Shown: positions 43,969 to 53,496, counted from the first letter of the stretch. The stretch is 64,000 nt of DNA from Halopseudomonas laoshanensis (GCF_008365385.1 NZ_QOVF01000002.1:744001-808000); one strand, 5' to 3'. A program made the numbers and translations. The notes: generated from the letters alone by a model not told the origin.

Positions 43969-45053
43969 ACGGCAATATTCAAGGCGTCGCCGACGCCCAC
44001 ATTGGTCAGTTTACCCTGGGCAATATTCAACCCGTTGAGCAAATGCGGATCGTCTTCCAGCGCCTGCCTGACACCTTTGTTTGCTAACGCCAGCACGAAT
44101 GGCAAGGTTGCATTGTTCAATGCCTGGGTGGCGGTACGGGCAACGGCGCCGGGCATATTGGCAACGCAGTAATGCACCACCTGATCGACTATATAGGTCG
44201 GCTCGGCGTGGGTTGTCGGCCGCGACGTTTCCGCACAGCCACCCTGATCGATTGCAACATCAACCAGTACGGCGCCAGGCTGCATTCGTGCGATCAGCTC
44301 GGCACTGATCAACTTGGGCGCTGCTGCACCTGGAATCAGCACCGCGCCTACCACCAGGTCAGCGGCAATGACTTCCTGCTCAAGCGTGGTCGCGGTGGAG
44401 TACAGGGTCTGAATCCGGTTGCCGTATTCGGCATCCAGCCGGCGCAGCACATCCGGACTCTTGTCCAGCACCGTCACTTCCGCACCCACCCCTACCGCCA
44501 TGGCCAGCGCATTGCTGCCCACTACGCCGCCACCGAGGATCACCACCTTGCCACGTGGCACGCCCGGTACGCCGCCGAGCAATACCCCACGCCCGCCCCG
44601 GGCCTTTTCCAGACAGCCTGCACCCGCTTGAATTGCCATGCGGCCGGCGACCTCGGACATCGGCGCCAGCAGCGGCAGATGTCCGCGCGCATCGGTCACC
44701 GTCTCATAGGCAATACAGGTGGCGCCGCTCGCAAGCAGGTCATTGGTTTGTTCCGGGTCAGGTGCCAGATGCAGATAGGTAAACAGGATCTGGCCTTCGC
44801 GCAACCGTGCGCGCTCGGCGGCCTGCGGTTCCTTGACCTTGACGATTAACTGGGCCTCGGCGAACAGCGTACCTACATCGGCCAACTGGGCACCGGCCTG
44901 CTGGTAGTCTGCATCGCTAAAGCCGATGGCAGCGCCGGCATCATGCTCAATGGACACTTGATGACCGTGCATCACCAGCTCAGCCACCGCCGCGGGTGTC
45001 AGGCCGACACGATATTCATGATTCTTGATTTCCTTGGGGACACCGACATGCAT
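43932..45053 (-). CDS. ald: Alanine dehydrogenase
   Basis: The 373-residue NAD enzyme interconverts alanine and pyruvate with ammonia. It starts [20 protein letters not shown] with the substrate-binding Arg and Lys, has the [16 protein letters not shown] segment, the Rossmann motif [19 protein letters not shown] and the [19 protein letters not shown] block. ATG at 45053 has AGGAGG seven bases upstream; a GTG three codons earlier overlaps that site. An AT-rich dyad at 45124-45142 may regulate it. It overlaps the convergent acyltransferase gene. Confidence 0.97.
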   Translation of the reverse strand: MHVGVPKEIKNHEYRVGLTPAAVAELVMHGHQVSIEHDAGAAIGFSDADYQQAGAQLADVGTLFAEAQLIVKVKEPQAAERARLREGQILFTYLHLAPDPEQTNDLLASGATCIAYETVTDARGHLPLLAPMSEVAGRMAIQAGAGCLEKARGGRGVLLGGVPGVPRGKVVILGGGVVGSNALAMAVGVGAEVTVLDKSPDVLRRLDAEYGNRIQTLYSTATTLEQEVIAADLVVGAVLIPGAAAPKLISAELIARMQPGAVLVDVAIDQGGCAETSRPTTHAEPTYIVDQVVHYCVANMPGAVARTATQALNNATLPFVLALANKGVRQALEDDPHLLNGLNIAQGKLTNVGVGDALNIAVQPLADALAALS

Positions 45054-45123
45054 GAACATCACCTCCTGAGTTAAGCCAAATAGCTCAGTTTCAGTCTAGA
45101 AGGCTTGGCCAGATATTCAATTA

Positions 45124-45142
45124 AATTTACACGTCGTAAATT
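45124..45142. promoter_or_regulatory. Candidate operator upstream of ald
   Basis: AATTTAC (45124-45130) and GTAAATT (45136-45142) with a five-base spacer lie 70 bases before the ald ATG. Ald genes are often controlled by Lrp/AsnC-type regulators that bind AT-rich dyads of this form; the identity here is inferred. Confidence 0.45.
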
Positions 45143-45176
45143 ATTATCAACAGAAGGTGCTACCCAAAAGCGCGTC

Positions 45177-46232
45177 TCAACGGCCCGATGACATCGGTGC
45201 TAGATGGTACTGTTGGCCGGCGGCGACCACCTGGTTACGCCCTCCGCCTTTGGCCTCATACATGCGCCGGTCGGCGATGACCATCAGGCTATCCAGACTC
45301 TGCCCATCTTCGCCCAATGTCGCCACCCCGGCACTGAAGGTCATCACCTGACTGGCATCGGCAATCTGCGGCGGATGCTCGGCCAACAACTCGCGCAGGT
45401 TGTTCGCCCGTTCCGCCGCCTGCGCAAGATCGGCGCCGGGCAACAAAACGGCAAATTCTTCACCCCCCAGTCGGCAAAACAGATCAGTATCGCGCAGGCG
45501 CTGGGGCAACAGCTGCGCGATATGACGCAGAGCGCGGTCACCGCCCTCATGGCCGAACTGATCATTCACATGCTTGAAATGATCCAGGTCCAGAATAATC
45601 AGTGACAACGGGTTGTTGTCACGCAGAGCATGGCTGCGCTCGCGCTGAAAAACCTCGGCAAGCTTCATGCGGTTGGCCAGTCCGGTCAGCGTATCGGTAC
45701 TGGCCAGCTCCAGCAGGCGCGCCTCATTGGCCACCCGGCTGCGTTCGTAAATGTGCGAGAACAGCAGGATGGCAGCGCTGCTCAAACCGACGTTAGCTGC
45801 CACCATAATATTCAGCCAGGAGTCATCGGTCATATAGCGGTAGTTAAAAGCCACCACCCCAAGGCTGAGAAACCCCAATGACATCCACAGGCCACCGCGC
45901 AGCCCGAGGAGCAGATAACAGATGATCGGTACCGTCTGGATCCAGGCAAAAACGGTAAAGGAGGTGCGGGGCAGTACCAGCGCAAAGGTCATCAGAGCGA
46001 AAAAAGGGAAAAGGTATATCAGCGTCCACATCCGCAGATGCGGCGTGGTATCAACGATGCGTAGCAGACTCAGGGCGAATATGGCGTAAATGATTTCCAG
46101 GCCGGCCAGCAGCCACATCTCCCTGCCGACATTCACCGCACCGAAGACCAACCCTCCGCCGACGGTGAGCCACAGCAAAGCCTTGAGCACCAGCCTGCGG
46201 TGCTGCTGACTGGTTTCCAGCGCTTCAGGCAT
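45177..46232 (-). CDS. Membrane diguanylate cyclase (six-helix sensor plus GGDEF)
   Basis: 351 residues with about six hydrophobic helices in the first 180 (MASE-like sensor, family not certain) and a GGDEF domain (about 190-345). GGEEF is present in FCRLGGEEFAVLLPGAD, with the inhibitory RDTD motif five residues before. ATG at 46232 is the first with a family-like leader; longer frames run through the intergenic region. It is divergent from the receiver-CheC gene. Confidence 0.88.
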   Translation of the reverse strand: MPEALETSQQHRRLVLKALLWLTVGGGLVFGAVNVGREMWLLAGLEIIYAIFALSLLRIVDTTPHLRMWTLIYLFPFFALMTFALVLPRTSFTVFAWIQTVPIICYLLLGLRGGLWMSLGFLSLGVVAFNYRYMTDDSWLNIMVAANVGLSSAAILLFSHIYERSRVANEARLLELASTDTLTGLANRMKLAEVFQRERSHALRDNNPLSLIILDLDHFKHVNDQFGHEGGDRALRHIAQLLPQRLRDTDLFCRLGGEEFAVLLPGADLAQAAERANNLRELLAEHPPQIADASQVMTFSAGVATLGEDGQSLDSLMVIADRRMYEAKGGGRNQVVAAGQQYHLAPMSSGR

Positions 46233-46363
46233 CCTAACCCCCCTCGCCTTATTATCTATTATGCAACAGAGTGTCCCGGCAATCGTGGCTCGAATGATAT
46301 TCGGCCTTTGCCCTGCGTCACAGTAAAAAAACTCGACATCTGCACATAATGACTTCTCAATAG

Positions 46364-46377
46364 GCCAATATATTGGC
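46364..46377. promoter_or_regulatory. Perfect palindrome between diguanylate cyclase and receiver-CheC genes
   Basis: GCCAATATATTGGC is a perfect 14-bp dyad in the 268-base divergent gap, about 125 bases before the receiver-CheC start. Candidate operator for one or both genes. Confidence 0.4.
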
Positions 46378-46458
46378 ATGCTTGTGCAAAATATGGCCAA
46401 ATGCCTTCTTTTTCAATTATCTCTTTAACCGACTCGAAACAAGACACTTGGTCTTCGT

Positions 46459-46488
46459 GTAACTTTTCACGTAACTTTTGACGTAACA
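46459..46488 (+). repeat. Direct repeats just upstream of the receiver-CheC gene
   Basis: GTAACTTTTCAC (46459-46470) and GTAACTTTTGAC (46471-46482) are adjacent 12-base repeats followed by a third GTAAC (46483-46487). They end about 13 bases before the start codon, within the expected leader or start-site region, and could bind a regulator or affect translation. Confidence 0.5.
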
Positions 46489-46500
46489 AGGATAGCGGAT

Positions 46501-47505
46501 GTGAGCACCATACCCCTGCTGGTGTGCGACGATTCCAATATGGCCCGCAAGCAGCTTATCCGTGCATTACCTTCCAATTGGCCATTTCGCATTTCCCAGG
46601 CAACCAATGGCCGCGAAGGTCTGGAGGCGATCAGGGAGGGCTTGGGACAGGTTGTGCTGCTGGACCTGACCATGCCCGAAATGGACGGTTTCGGCGTGCT
46701 GGCCAAACTGCGCGAAGAAGGCCTGCAGGTCGATGTCATCGTGGTCTCCGGTGATGTTCAGGAAGAAGCCGTACGCCGGGCCAAAGCGCTGGGTGCCAAG
46801 GCATTTATCAAAAAGCCGGCAGACCCGCTGCAACTCGCCGAAGCATTGAACGCGCTGGGTGTTGATATTCCGCTGACCAGAGCACCCTCCGCTCCTGCGG
46901 AGGCATTTTCCGATTTGCCCAACGTGTCCTTCCGCGATGCTTTCCGCGAGGTCACCAACATCGCCATGGGCCGCGCAGCCGAATTGCTCGGGCGCGTGCT
47001 CGGCGTGTTTATCCAACTGCCTATTCCCAATGTCAATATTCTGGAAGTCGGCGAGCTGCATATGACCCTCGCCGATGCCCAGCGCGGCGAACGCCTGTCG
47101 GCAATCTGCCAGGGCTACATCGGCGGCGGTATTGCTGGCGAAGCATTGCTGGTCTTTCATGATGCCGAGATCAACGATGTCGCCAAGCTGCTGAACACTC
47201 AGGAAGATGAGTCAGCGAAGCTGGAAATGCTGCTGGATCTGGCCAGCATCATCATCGGCGCCTGCCTGAATGGCTTGTCTGAACAGCTCAATATCAATCT
47301 ATCCCAGGGCCACCCATTGGTGCTCGGCCAGCATTGCCCGATAGAAGATCTGATCCGCATCAACCAGCGCCGCTGGAAGCGTACCCTGGCAGTGGAAATC
47401 AGCTACAGCCTGGAAGATATGGATATCCATTTCGACCTGTTGCTGCTGTTTACCGAAGATTCCCTCCCTCGGCTGCGTGAAAAACTCGACTTCATGATCG
47501 ATTGA
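46501..47505 (+). CDS. Receiver-CheC fusion (response regulator with CheC/CheX-type phosphatase domain)
   Basis: 334 residues: a receiver domain (about 1-120) with phospho-acceptor Asp in VVLLDLTMPEMDGFG, switch Ser in VVSGDV and Lys in FIKKPAD, then a CheC-like domain (about 135-330). The first CheC phosphatase motif, [D/S]x3Ex2N...P, is intact (DAFREVTN and a proline 23 residues after the Asn). The second copy is degenerate (around LEMLLDLASII). It may dephosphorylate CheY-type receivers, its own included. GTG at 46501 has AAGGA nine bases upstream. The PAS-GGDEF gene follows 36 bases after its stop and is probably co-transcribed. Confidence 0.88.
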   Translation: MSTIPLLVCDDSNMARKQLIRALPSNWPFRISQATNGREGLEAIREGLGQVVLLDLTMPEMDGFGVLAKLREEGLQVDVIVVSGDVQEEAVRRAKALGAKAFIKKPADPLQLAEALNALGVDIPLTRAPSAPAEAFSDLPNVSFRDAFREVTNIAMGRAAELLGRVLGVFIQLPIPNVNILEVGELHMTLADAQRGERLSAICQGYIGGGIAGEALLVFHDAEINDVAKLLNTQEDESAKLEMLLDLASIIIGACLNGLSEQLNINLSQGHPLVLGQHCPIEDLIRINQRRWKRTLAVEISYSLEDMDIHFDLLLLFTEDSLPRLREKLDFMID

Positions 47506-47541
47506 CGCCCTTTAGATTGATTGCCCCATAGGACTCCTGCC

Positions 47542-48501
47542 ATGCCCGCTCAATTTGACATCAATGAACTCCACTGGTTACTGGATATCGTCCAGAGCAT
47601 TGATGTTGGAGTCGTGGTCATGGATCGAGACTACCGGATCGAAGTATGGAACAGCTTCATGGAGAACCATTCCGGCATTGGCTCGGACGAAGCGGCGCGC
47701 AAATCGCTGTTCGAGCTGTTCCCGGAAATAGAACCGAACTGGTTCAAGAAGAAGGTCGAAACTGCCGTCATGCTCGGCACCCGCGCGTTCACCATCTGGG
47801 AGCAGCGGCCGAACCTGGTGCATTTCAAGAGCTACCAGCCCATTACCGGGCTGGCTGACGAAATGTACCAGAACGTCACCATATTGCCGCTGCGCAGCAC
47901 CAGCAGCATTACCGATCATGTGTGCCTGATCATTTATGACGTAACCGGCGTGGCGATCAACAAACGTCAACTGGAATCGGCCAATACCCAGTTGCGTGAA
48001 CTGGCGCTGCGCGACGGCCTGACCGGGCTGCTCAATCGCCGCTACTGGGAAGAATGCCTGGAGCGCGAGTTCGCCCGGCATATGCGCTATCAAAGCCCAG
48101 GCAGCCTGGTGATGTTCGATATCGACCACTTCAAGCGCTTCAACGACACCTATGGCCACCAATTGGGCGACGAAGTGATCCGTGAAGTAGCGCGGATTAC
48201 CAAGCAACTGGCCCGCGAAACCGATTTCGCCGGGCGGTATGGTGGCGAGGAGTTTGTCGTGTTGCTTCCGGATACGGCAATTGAGGGCGCAATGCAGTTT
48301 GCCGAGCGCCTGCGTCACGCCGTGGCACGACTGAACATCGATCATATGGATGAGGTTCTCAAGGTCACCGTCAGCCTGGGTGTCACCGAACTGCATGAAG
48401 GCATGACCACCCATCAGGAGCTGATTGAAGTGGCCGACAAGGCGCTCTACCAGTCCAAGGAAAAGGGTCGCAATTGCACCACTCAGGCCGAAGCGCCCTA
48501 G
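47542..48501 (+). CDS. PAS-GGDEF diguanylate cyclase, partner of receiver-CheC
   Basis: The 319-residue soluble protein has an N-terminal PAS domain (about 10-140, with DIVQSIDVGVVVMDRDYRI) and a GGDEF domain (about 155-315). GGEEF is intact (GRYGGEEFVVLLP) and the inhibitory RETD lies five residues before it. ATG at 47542 has AGGA about eight bases upstream; an earlier TTG is unsupported. Linkage to the receiver-CheC gene suggests its activity is tied to phosphorelay output. Confidence 0.92.
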   Translation: MPAQFDINELHWLLDIVQSIDVGVVVMDRDYRIEVWNSFMENHSGIGSDEAARKSLFELFPEIEPNWFKKKVETAVMLGTRAFTIWEQRPNLVHFKSYQPITGLADEMYQNVTILPLRSTSSITDHVCLIIYDVTGVAINKRQLESANTQLRELALRDGLTGLLNRRYWEECLEREFARHMRYQSPGSLVMFDIDHFKRFNDTYGHQLGDEVIREVARITKQLARETDFAGRYGGEEFVVLLPDTAIEGAMQFAERLRHAVARLNIDHMDEVLKVTVSLGVTELHEGMTTHQELIEVADKALYQSKEKGRNCTTQAEAP

Positions 48502-48594
48502 CGCGGCAGCAACTCCGACCTGTATTGATATCCACACAGCCTGAACGGGGCCGCTCTGTTACACTGAGCACCCGTTTCCCAAGGTATTGTTTGC

Positions 48595-49974
48595 GTGAAT
48601 CCGACTTCCTTTTCCAGCCTCGCGTTGCCCCAGCCAATTCTAGACACCCTTGACCATCTGGGCTTCACCGAAATGACGCCGATCCAGGCGCAGGCATTGC
48701 CGGTGATCCTCGCAGGCAAGGATCTGATCGCCCAGTCACGCACCGGTAGCGGTAAAACTGCGGCCTTTGGCATTGGCTTGCTGACCCCGCTGAACCCAGC
48801 TTTTTTTGGTTGTCAGGCGCTGGTGCTGAGCCCTACTCGCGAGCTTGCTGCGCAATCCGCCACGACCTTGCGCACCTTGGCTCGGGGCCTGCCCAACATC
48901 AAGATCATCACCTTGTGCGGCGGCACGCCCTTTGGGCCCCAGGCGGCTTCCTTGGAACAGGGCGCGCACGTGATCGTCGGCACCCCGGGGCGGATCAAGG
49001 ATCACCTGGATCGCGGCACCCTTGAACTGAGCGGGCTCAACTGCCTGGTGCTGGATGAAGCCGACCGTATGCTCGATATGGGTTTTTACGACGCCATCGC
49101 CGAGATTATCAGTCTGGCGCCCAGGCGCCGGCAGACGCTGCTGTTTTCCGCGACTTATCCACCTTCAATAGACAGCCTGGCGGGGCGCTTTCTGCAAAAC
49201 CCCGAGCGCGTCAGCATTGTCGAGGCCGAGCCGCTCAATCCGATCGAGCAACGCTTTTACGAAATCACCCCGGGTGAGCGCTTGCAGGCGGTGGTACGCC
49301 TGCTCGCCGCCGAACGGCCACAGCCCTGTATTGCCTTCTGCCATACCCGCCAACAATGCCAGGATCTGCTTCAACACCTGCAGGCCAACAAGATCAGTGC
49401 GCTGACCCTGCACGGCGACATGGAGCAGCGCGAACGCGATGAAGTGCTGGCCTTATTTTCCAATCAGAGCTGCAGCGTGCTGGTAGCTACCGACGTCGCC
49501 GCCCGAGGCATTGACGTGGCCGGCGTAGCGGCGGTGATCAATGTTGAACTGTCTCCAGATCCAGCCTTGCATACGCACCGCATTGGCCGCAGTGGCCGCG
49601 CGGGTGAGCCGGGCTTGGCCTTGAGTCTGGTCGCACCTGCCGAGGGCGGCCGCGCCAGCAGTATTGAAGCAGCCCAGGGAACTCCACTGACCTGGTGCGA
49701 TCTGACTGGCTTGCCGGCGACATTGGACAAGCCGCTGGTCGCGCCCATGCGCACTCTGGCCATTGCCGGAGGGCGCAAGGACAAGGTGCGGCCCGGCGAT
49801 CTGCTTGGCGCCTTGACCGGTGAAGCCGGGTTGCCGGCCGATGCCATCGGCAAAATCAGCATTACCGATTATCAGGCGCTGGTCGCTATTCGCCGTGATC
49901 TTGCCCCTGTTGCCCAGCAGAAACTGGAGCAGGGCAAGATCAAAGGCCGGCGGTTCAAGATTCGCCTGCTCTGA
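48595..49974 (+). CDS. dbpA: ATP-dependent RNA helicase DbpA
   Basis: The 459-residue DEAD-box helicase acts on 23S rRNA hairpin 92 during 50S assembly. Helicase motifs: Q-motif (FTEMTPIQAQALPV), SRTGSGKTAAFG, PTRELAAQ, LDEADRMLDMG, FSATYP, TDVAARGIDV and HRIGRSGRAG. The C-terminal DbpA RNA-binding domain (about 388-459, KVRPGDLLGALTGEAGLP) distinguishes it from other DEAD-box proteins. The GTG start at 48595 has AAGG upstream. Confidence 0.97.
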   Translation: MNPTSFSSLALPQPILDTLDHLGFTEMTPIQAQALPVILAGKDLIAQSRTGSGKTAAFGIGLLTPLNPAFFGCQALVLSPTRELAAQSATTLRTLARGLPNIKIITLCGGTPFGPQAASLEQGAHVIVGTPGRIKDHLDRGTLELSGLNCLVLDEADRMLDMGFYDAIAEIISLAPRRRQTLLFSATYPPSIDSLAGRFLQNPERVSIVEAEPLNPIEQRFYEITPGERLQAVVRLLAAERPQPCIAFCHTRQQCQDLLQHLQANKISALTLHGDMEQRERDEVLALFSNQSCSVLVATDVAARGIDVAGVAAVINVELSPDPALHTHRIGRSGRAGEPGLALSLVAPAEGGRASSIEAAQGTPLTWCDLTGLPATLDKPLVAPMRTLAIAGGRKDKVRPGDLLGALTGEAGLPADAIGKISITDYQALVAIRRDLAPVAQQKLEQGKIKGRRFKIRLL

Positions 49975-50015
49975 AACTGCACTACCAACCTAGCCCCTAG
50001 CTCTGGAATCGCGAC

Positions 50016-51980
50016 ATGACCACGGATCAGGCACTGATCTTCAGTATTTTGGGGGCCACTATCGGCCTGTTCTTGTGGGGCCGGTTACGGCATGACGTTG
50101 TCGCGCTGATCGCACTGATGGCTTGTGTCTTCGCTGGCGTGGTCAGTAGCGATCAAGCATTCAGCGGTTTTGCGCAACCTGCGGTCATTACTGTGGCTGC
50201 GGTGTTGATTCTGAGTTTCGGTCTTCAGACCACGGGCGCGGTAGAATCCATGGCCCAGAAGGTGCTGCCCAAGCGCGGCGGCGCTTTGCTGAGCATTGGT
50301 GTACTGACCTTGCTCGGCGCCTTCCTCTCGGCATTTATGAACAACGTCGGCGCGATGGCGCTGTTGATGCCGATTGCCATGCAGGTGGCTGTGCGCCAGG
50401 GCATAGCACCCGGCAAGGCGCTGATGCCCCTGGCCTTTGGCACCATCCTGGGCGGCATGACCACGCTGATCGGCACGCCCCCAAACCTGATCGTTGCCGA
50501 CTTCCGCGCCGCCGAAACTGGCTCAGGATTCAGTATGTTCGATTTCACCCCGGTAGGTTTGGCAGTGGCGGCTATCGGCATTGTTTTTTGTGTTCTTGCC
50601 GGACGCTGGCTGGTACCGAACCGCAACAAACAGGATGCGGACAGCTTTGATACCGGCACCTATCTCACCGAAGTACGCATTGAAGAAAATGCCAAGGTCG
50701 CAGGTAAAACCTTGCGTGAGGTCGAGAAACTGCTGGATGACAGTGATGCCCAGATCGTCGGCATGGTGCGCAATGATTTCCGCGTCACTGCGCCCTTCCC
50801 CGGCAGAGTGCTCAAGGCCGGCGATATTCTGGTAATCGAAGCCGACCCCGAAGCACTGGGTGGCACGCTGACCCGGCTGGGTCTGAAGCTGGAAGAAGCA
50901 GTGCCGATGTCCCCGCCCAAGGAAGAAGAAGATCTGGGCGAAGCTGAACCTTCGACTGAAGATGAAGCCCGCCCCGCCGAAGATACCCAGGCAGAAAACG
51001 CCCAAGCACAGTCTCCAAGCAACAGCAAAGGGCAGGCAGCCGAGATGGTAGCTGCCGATAGCGATGAACAGGAGCAGCAGGAAAAGCCCAAGGAAGCGGA
51101 AAAAAGTAGCAACGGCGCCGATGAAGAAATTGTCATTCAGGAGCTCGCCGTTCAACCGGGTTCACTGCTGACCGGCCGCAGCGCCACCGATATTCAGATC
51201 CGCACCCGATTCGGCATCAATCTGCTGGCGATTTCCCGCCAGGGCCATCGTTCGATCAAACGCTTACGCTGGACCAACTTGAACGCCGGCGACGTGCTAC
51301 TGATGCAAGGCTCGCCAGAGTCGATCAGCGGGTTCGCCTTCGAGTATCGCTGCGTTCCGCTGGCCCAACGCGCCATTCTGATTCCCGACAAAAGCAAAGC
51401 GATTACCGCCGTTGCCATCATGTTCGGCTCCATCCTGCTCGCGGCTACCGGGTTATTGCCCGCCGCCCTCGCGTTCACGCTCGGGGTCATTGGTTACATG
51501 CTGACCAAGGTGATACCACTGCGGCGCATCTATGAAGCGGTCGACTGGCCGATCATTGTGCTGCTTGGGGCCCTGATGCCGCTGGCAGCAGCGATGGCCG
51601 ACACCGGAGCGGCCGACCTGCTGGCCAGGACGCTGCTGGAAAATGTCGCGCAGAGCAACGCGATCATTGGCTTGGCGCTGGTGCTGGTCATCACCATGAC
51701 GCTATCCGATTTCATGAACAACGCCGCCACCGCCGCCGTCATGTGTCCGATCGCGCTGAGTATTTCCAGCCAACTGGAAGTGAACCCTGACAGCTTCCTG
51801 ATGGCTGTTGCCATTGGCGCGTCCTGCGCCTTCCTCACGCCGATCGGCCATCAGAACAATACACTGATCCTCGGCCCCGGCGGATTTCGCTTTGGTGACT
51901 ACTGGCGGTTGGGGTTGCCGCTGGAGCTGCTGGTGATCGCCGTGAGCATTCCCATCCTGTTGCTGGTGTGGCCGCTTTAA
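50016..51980 (+). CDS. SLC13-type permease with two TrkA-C domains and an acidic linker
   Basis: 654 residues: five or six membrane helices (about 1-200), a first RCK_C/TrkA-C domain (about 210-290), a strongly acidic, low-complexity linker (about 295-375, rich in E, A, D, S and K), a second TrkA-C domain (about 375-455), then the second membrane half. The paired motifs FMNNVGAMALLMPIAMQ plus GTPPNLI and FMNNAATAAVMCPIALS plus LTPIGHQNNTL mark DASS/SLC13 carriers (dicarboxylate or sulfate, Na+ coupled). The linker is not usual for the family. Its stop overlaps the stop of the convergent rubredoxin gene. Confidence 0.9.
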   Translation: MTTDQALIFSILGATIGLFLWGRLRHDVVALIALMACVFAGVVSSDQAFSGFAQPAVITVAAVLILSFGLQTTGAVESMAQKVLPKRGGALLSIGVLTLLGAFLSAFMNNVGAMALLMPIAMQVAVRQGIAPGKALMPLAFGTILGGMTTLIGTPPNLIVADFRAAETGSGFSMFDFTPVGLAVAAIGIVFCVLAGRWLVPNRNKQDADSFDTGTYLTEVRIEENAKVAGKTLREVEKLLDDSDAQIVGMVRNDFRVTAPFPGRVLKAGDILVIEADPEALGGTLTRLGLKLEEAVPMSPPKEEEDLGEAEPSTEDEARPAEDTQAENAQAQSPSNSKGQAAEMVAADSDEQEQQEKPKEAEKSSNGADEEIVIQELAVQPGSLLTGRSATDIQIRTRFGINLLAISRQGHRSIKRLRWTNLNAGDVLLMQGSPESISGFAFEYRCVPLAQRAILIPDKSKAITAVAIMFGSILLAATGLLPAALAFTLGVIGYMLTKVIPLRRIYEAVDWPIIVLLGALMPLAAAMADTGAADLLARTLLENVAQSNAIIGLALVLVITMTLSDFMNNAATAAVMCPIALSISSQLEVNPDSFLMAVAIGASCAFLTPIGHQNNTLILGPGGFRFGDYWRLGLPLELLVIAVSIPILLLVWPL

Positions 51981-52153
51981 GCGGCCGCATCATCCCGGCA
52001 GCTGAAGTCCTCCTTGTAACTGATCGCACAATCCGGACAGACAAATTCCTCAGGCACCTGCTCCCAGCGCGTGCTTGGAGCAAAGCCCATGTGCGCATCA
52101 CCGGCTGCCTCGCTGTACTCGTAGCCGCACTCAGGGCACAGATACACCTTCAT
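51977..52153 (-). CDS. Rubredoxin of the alkane hydroxylase locus
   Basis: A 58-residue iron protein: Cys6 and Cys9 in YLCPECGYEYSEAAGD and Cys39 and Cys42 in EEFVCPDCAISYKEDF bind one Fe. It passes electrons to AlkB. The second motif is CPDCA rather than the usual CxxCG. ATG (52153) overlaps the alkB TGA (ATGA), so translation is coupled. No rubredoxin reductase gene is adjacent. The stop codon overlaps the convergent SLC13 stop. Confidence 0.92.
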   Translation of the reverse strand: MKVYLCPECGYEYSEAAGDAHMGFAPSTRWEQVPEEFVCPDCAISYKEDFSCRDDAAA

Positions 52154-53358
52154 GCCACTACCTCCGTATCCGGCTGGGCATGCCCGCTGTCACCCAGCGC
52201 GTATTGACGCATGAGCCGGTCACGTTTGGCTGGCTCGAAATTGATTCTGGCCGGGTCCCGCCCCACGGCGGCCAGCAGGCGCTTGTCCATGAGCTTGAAC
52301 CAGAGCGGTGGGAAATAGGCGACCAGGTACATGCCAAAGTAACCATTGGGCAGGCGCGGCAGATCAGGGAAATCACGTAGTGACTGATAGCGCCGGGTCG
52401 GATGCGCGTGATGGTCGGAGTGACGTTGCAAATGGAATAGCGCCCAGTTGGAGAACAGGTGATTACTGTTCCAGGAATGCCAAGGCTGGCAGCGCTCGTA
52501 ACGTCCATTGGGCAATTGCTGACGCAGCAGACCGTAGTGCTCGATATAGTTGGCTTGCGTCAGTTGAAATGCACCCCAGAATGCAATCAGCAACAAAGCC
52601 GGAATAATATCCAGCCCCAGGATCGCGATCAGCGTTGCGTAGAGTGCGATGCTGATCAGCGCCGGCTGAATGATTTCATTGTCCAGGCTCCAGACTGACT
52701 TTCCACAGCGATCCAGACGCTCCGCTTCCAGATCCCAGGCGCGGAAAAACGCGCCGGGCATTTCCCGAAAGACAAAGCGGTAGATACTTTCACCCATGCG
52801 CGCAGAGGCCGGGTCTGCAGGTGTCGCCACATCCCGATGATGGCCGCGGTTATGCTCGACGAAGAAATGCCCGTAGAACCCCAGGGCCAGCGTGATCTTC
52901 GCCAGCCAACGCTCAAGCGTGGTCTTCTTGTGGCCCATCTCATGCCCGAGATTCAGACCGTAACCCAAGGTACCGCCAGCGGCGAGAACCACCGCCAGTG
53001 TGCCATGCCAGGGCAGTTCGTGGGTGCCAAGAAAGATCACGCTGACCAGAAAGCTGAGCCACAGAATCGGCACCAGTGCATAGGTGACGTAACGGTAGTA
53101 GCGATCAGCCTCCAGGGCGGGCACTGCTTCTTCCGGCGGGTTACTGCGATCCTCGCCAATCAGTGCATCCAGTAACGGAATGACCGTGTAGGAAAACAAT
53201 GTCGGCATCCATAACCACAGCAGTTTGGGCGATACCAACATATACATCAGCGGACCTATCAACGCAGTGCAAGGCACCAGCAGAGAGAACAGCCAAAGAT
53301 GGCGTTTGCGGTCAACATAATCGCTAGCCGGCGGCGCGGCTTGGGCGGCACTGTTCAT
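52150..53358 (-). CDS. alkB: Alkane 1-monooxygenase
   Basis: The 402-residue integral-membrane diiron enzyme hydroxylates terminal carbons of medium-chain alkanes. About six membrane helices carry the histidine boxes: LGHEMGHKKTTLE, EHNRGHHRDVATPADPASAR, NYIEHYGL and LQRHSDHHAHPTRRYQSLRD, all as in true AlkB. The N-terminal frame extension is non-coding; ATG at 53358 has GAG about nine bases upstream. It is coupled to rubredoxin and divergent from an AraC regulator. Alkanols would feed fatty-acid oxidation and glcB. Confidence 0.97.
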   Translation of the reverse strand: MNSAAQAAPPASDYVDRKRHLWLFSLLVPCTALIGPLMYMLVSPKLLWLWMPTLFSYTVIPLLDALIGEDRSNPPEEAVPALEADRYYRYVTYALVPILWLSFLVSVIFLGTHELPWHGTLAVVLAAGGTLGYGLNLGHEMGHKKTTLERWLAKITLALGFYGHFFVEHNRGHHRDVATPADPASARMGESIYRFVFREMPGAFFRAWDLEAERLDRCGKSVWSLDNEIIQPALISIALYATLIAILGLDIIPALLLIAFWGAFQLTQANYIEHYGLLRQQLPNGRYERCQPWHSWNSNHLFSNWALFHLQRHSDHHAHPTRRYQSLRDFPDLPRLPNGYFGMYLVAYFPPLWFKLMDKRLLAAVGRDPARINFEPAKRDRLMRQYALGDSGHAQPDTEVVA

Positions 53359-53457
53359 GGGCGGGCACTCTTTTATTATTGTGATAAGACATCCACTAAC
53401 CACTCGATCTTGCTCCCGCCTCAAACGAAAACCTACCGTTGCAACGGGCAATAAATC

Positions 53458-53470
53458 GTCATAATGTGAC
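53458..53470. promoter_or_regulatory. Dyad in the alkB/araC divergent region
   Basis: GTCATAATGTGAC is a short dyad (GTCA...TGAC) about 26 bases before the regulator ATG and includes a -10-like CATAAT. Candidate autoregulatory site or promoter core; weak evidence. Confidence 0.3.
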
Positions 53471-53496
53471 AACACATCCCGCGCAGACGGCCAAAC

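Noticed and set aside
46459..46488. GTAAC repeats as a CRISPR array
   Set aside because: Two adjacent 12-base units without spacers; not an array.
46259..46489. 76-codon minus-strand frame upstream of the membrane diguanylate cyclase
   Set aside because: It crosses the divergent regulatory gap with the palindrome and direct repeats and has no family-like sequence.
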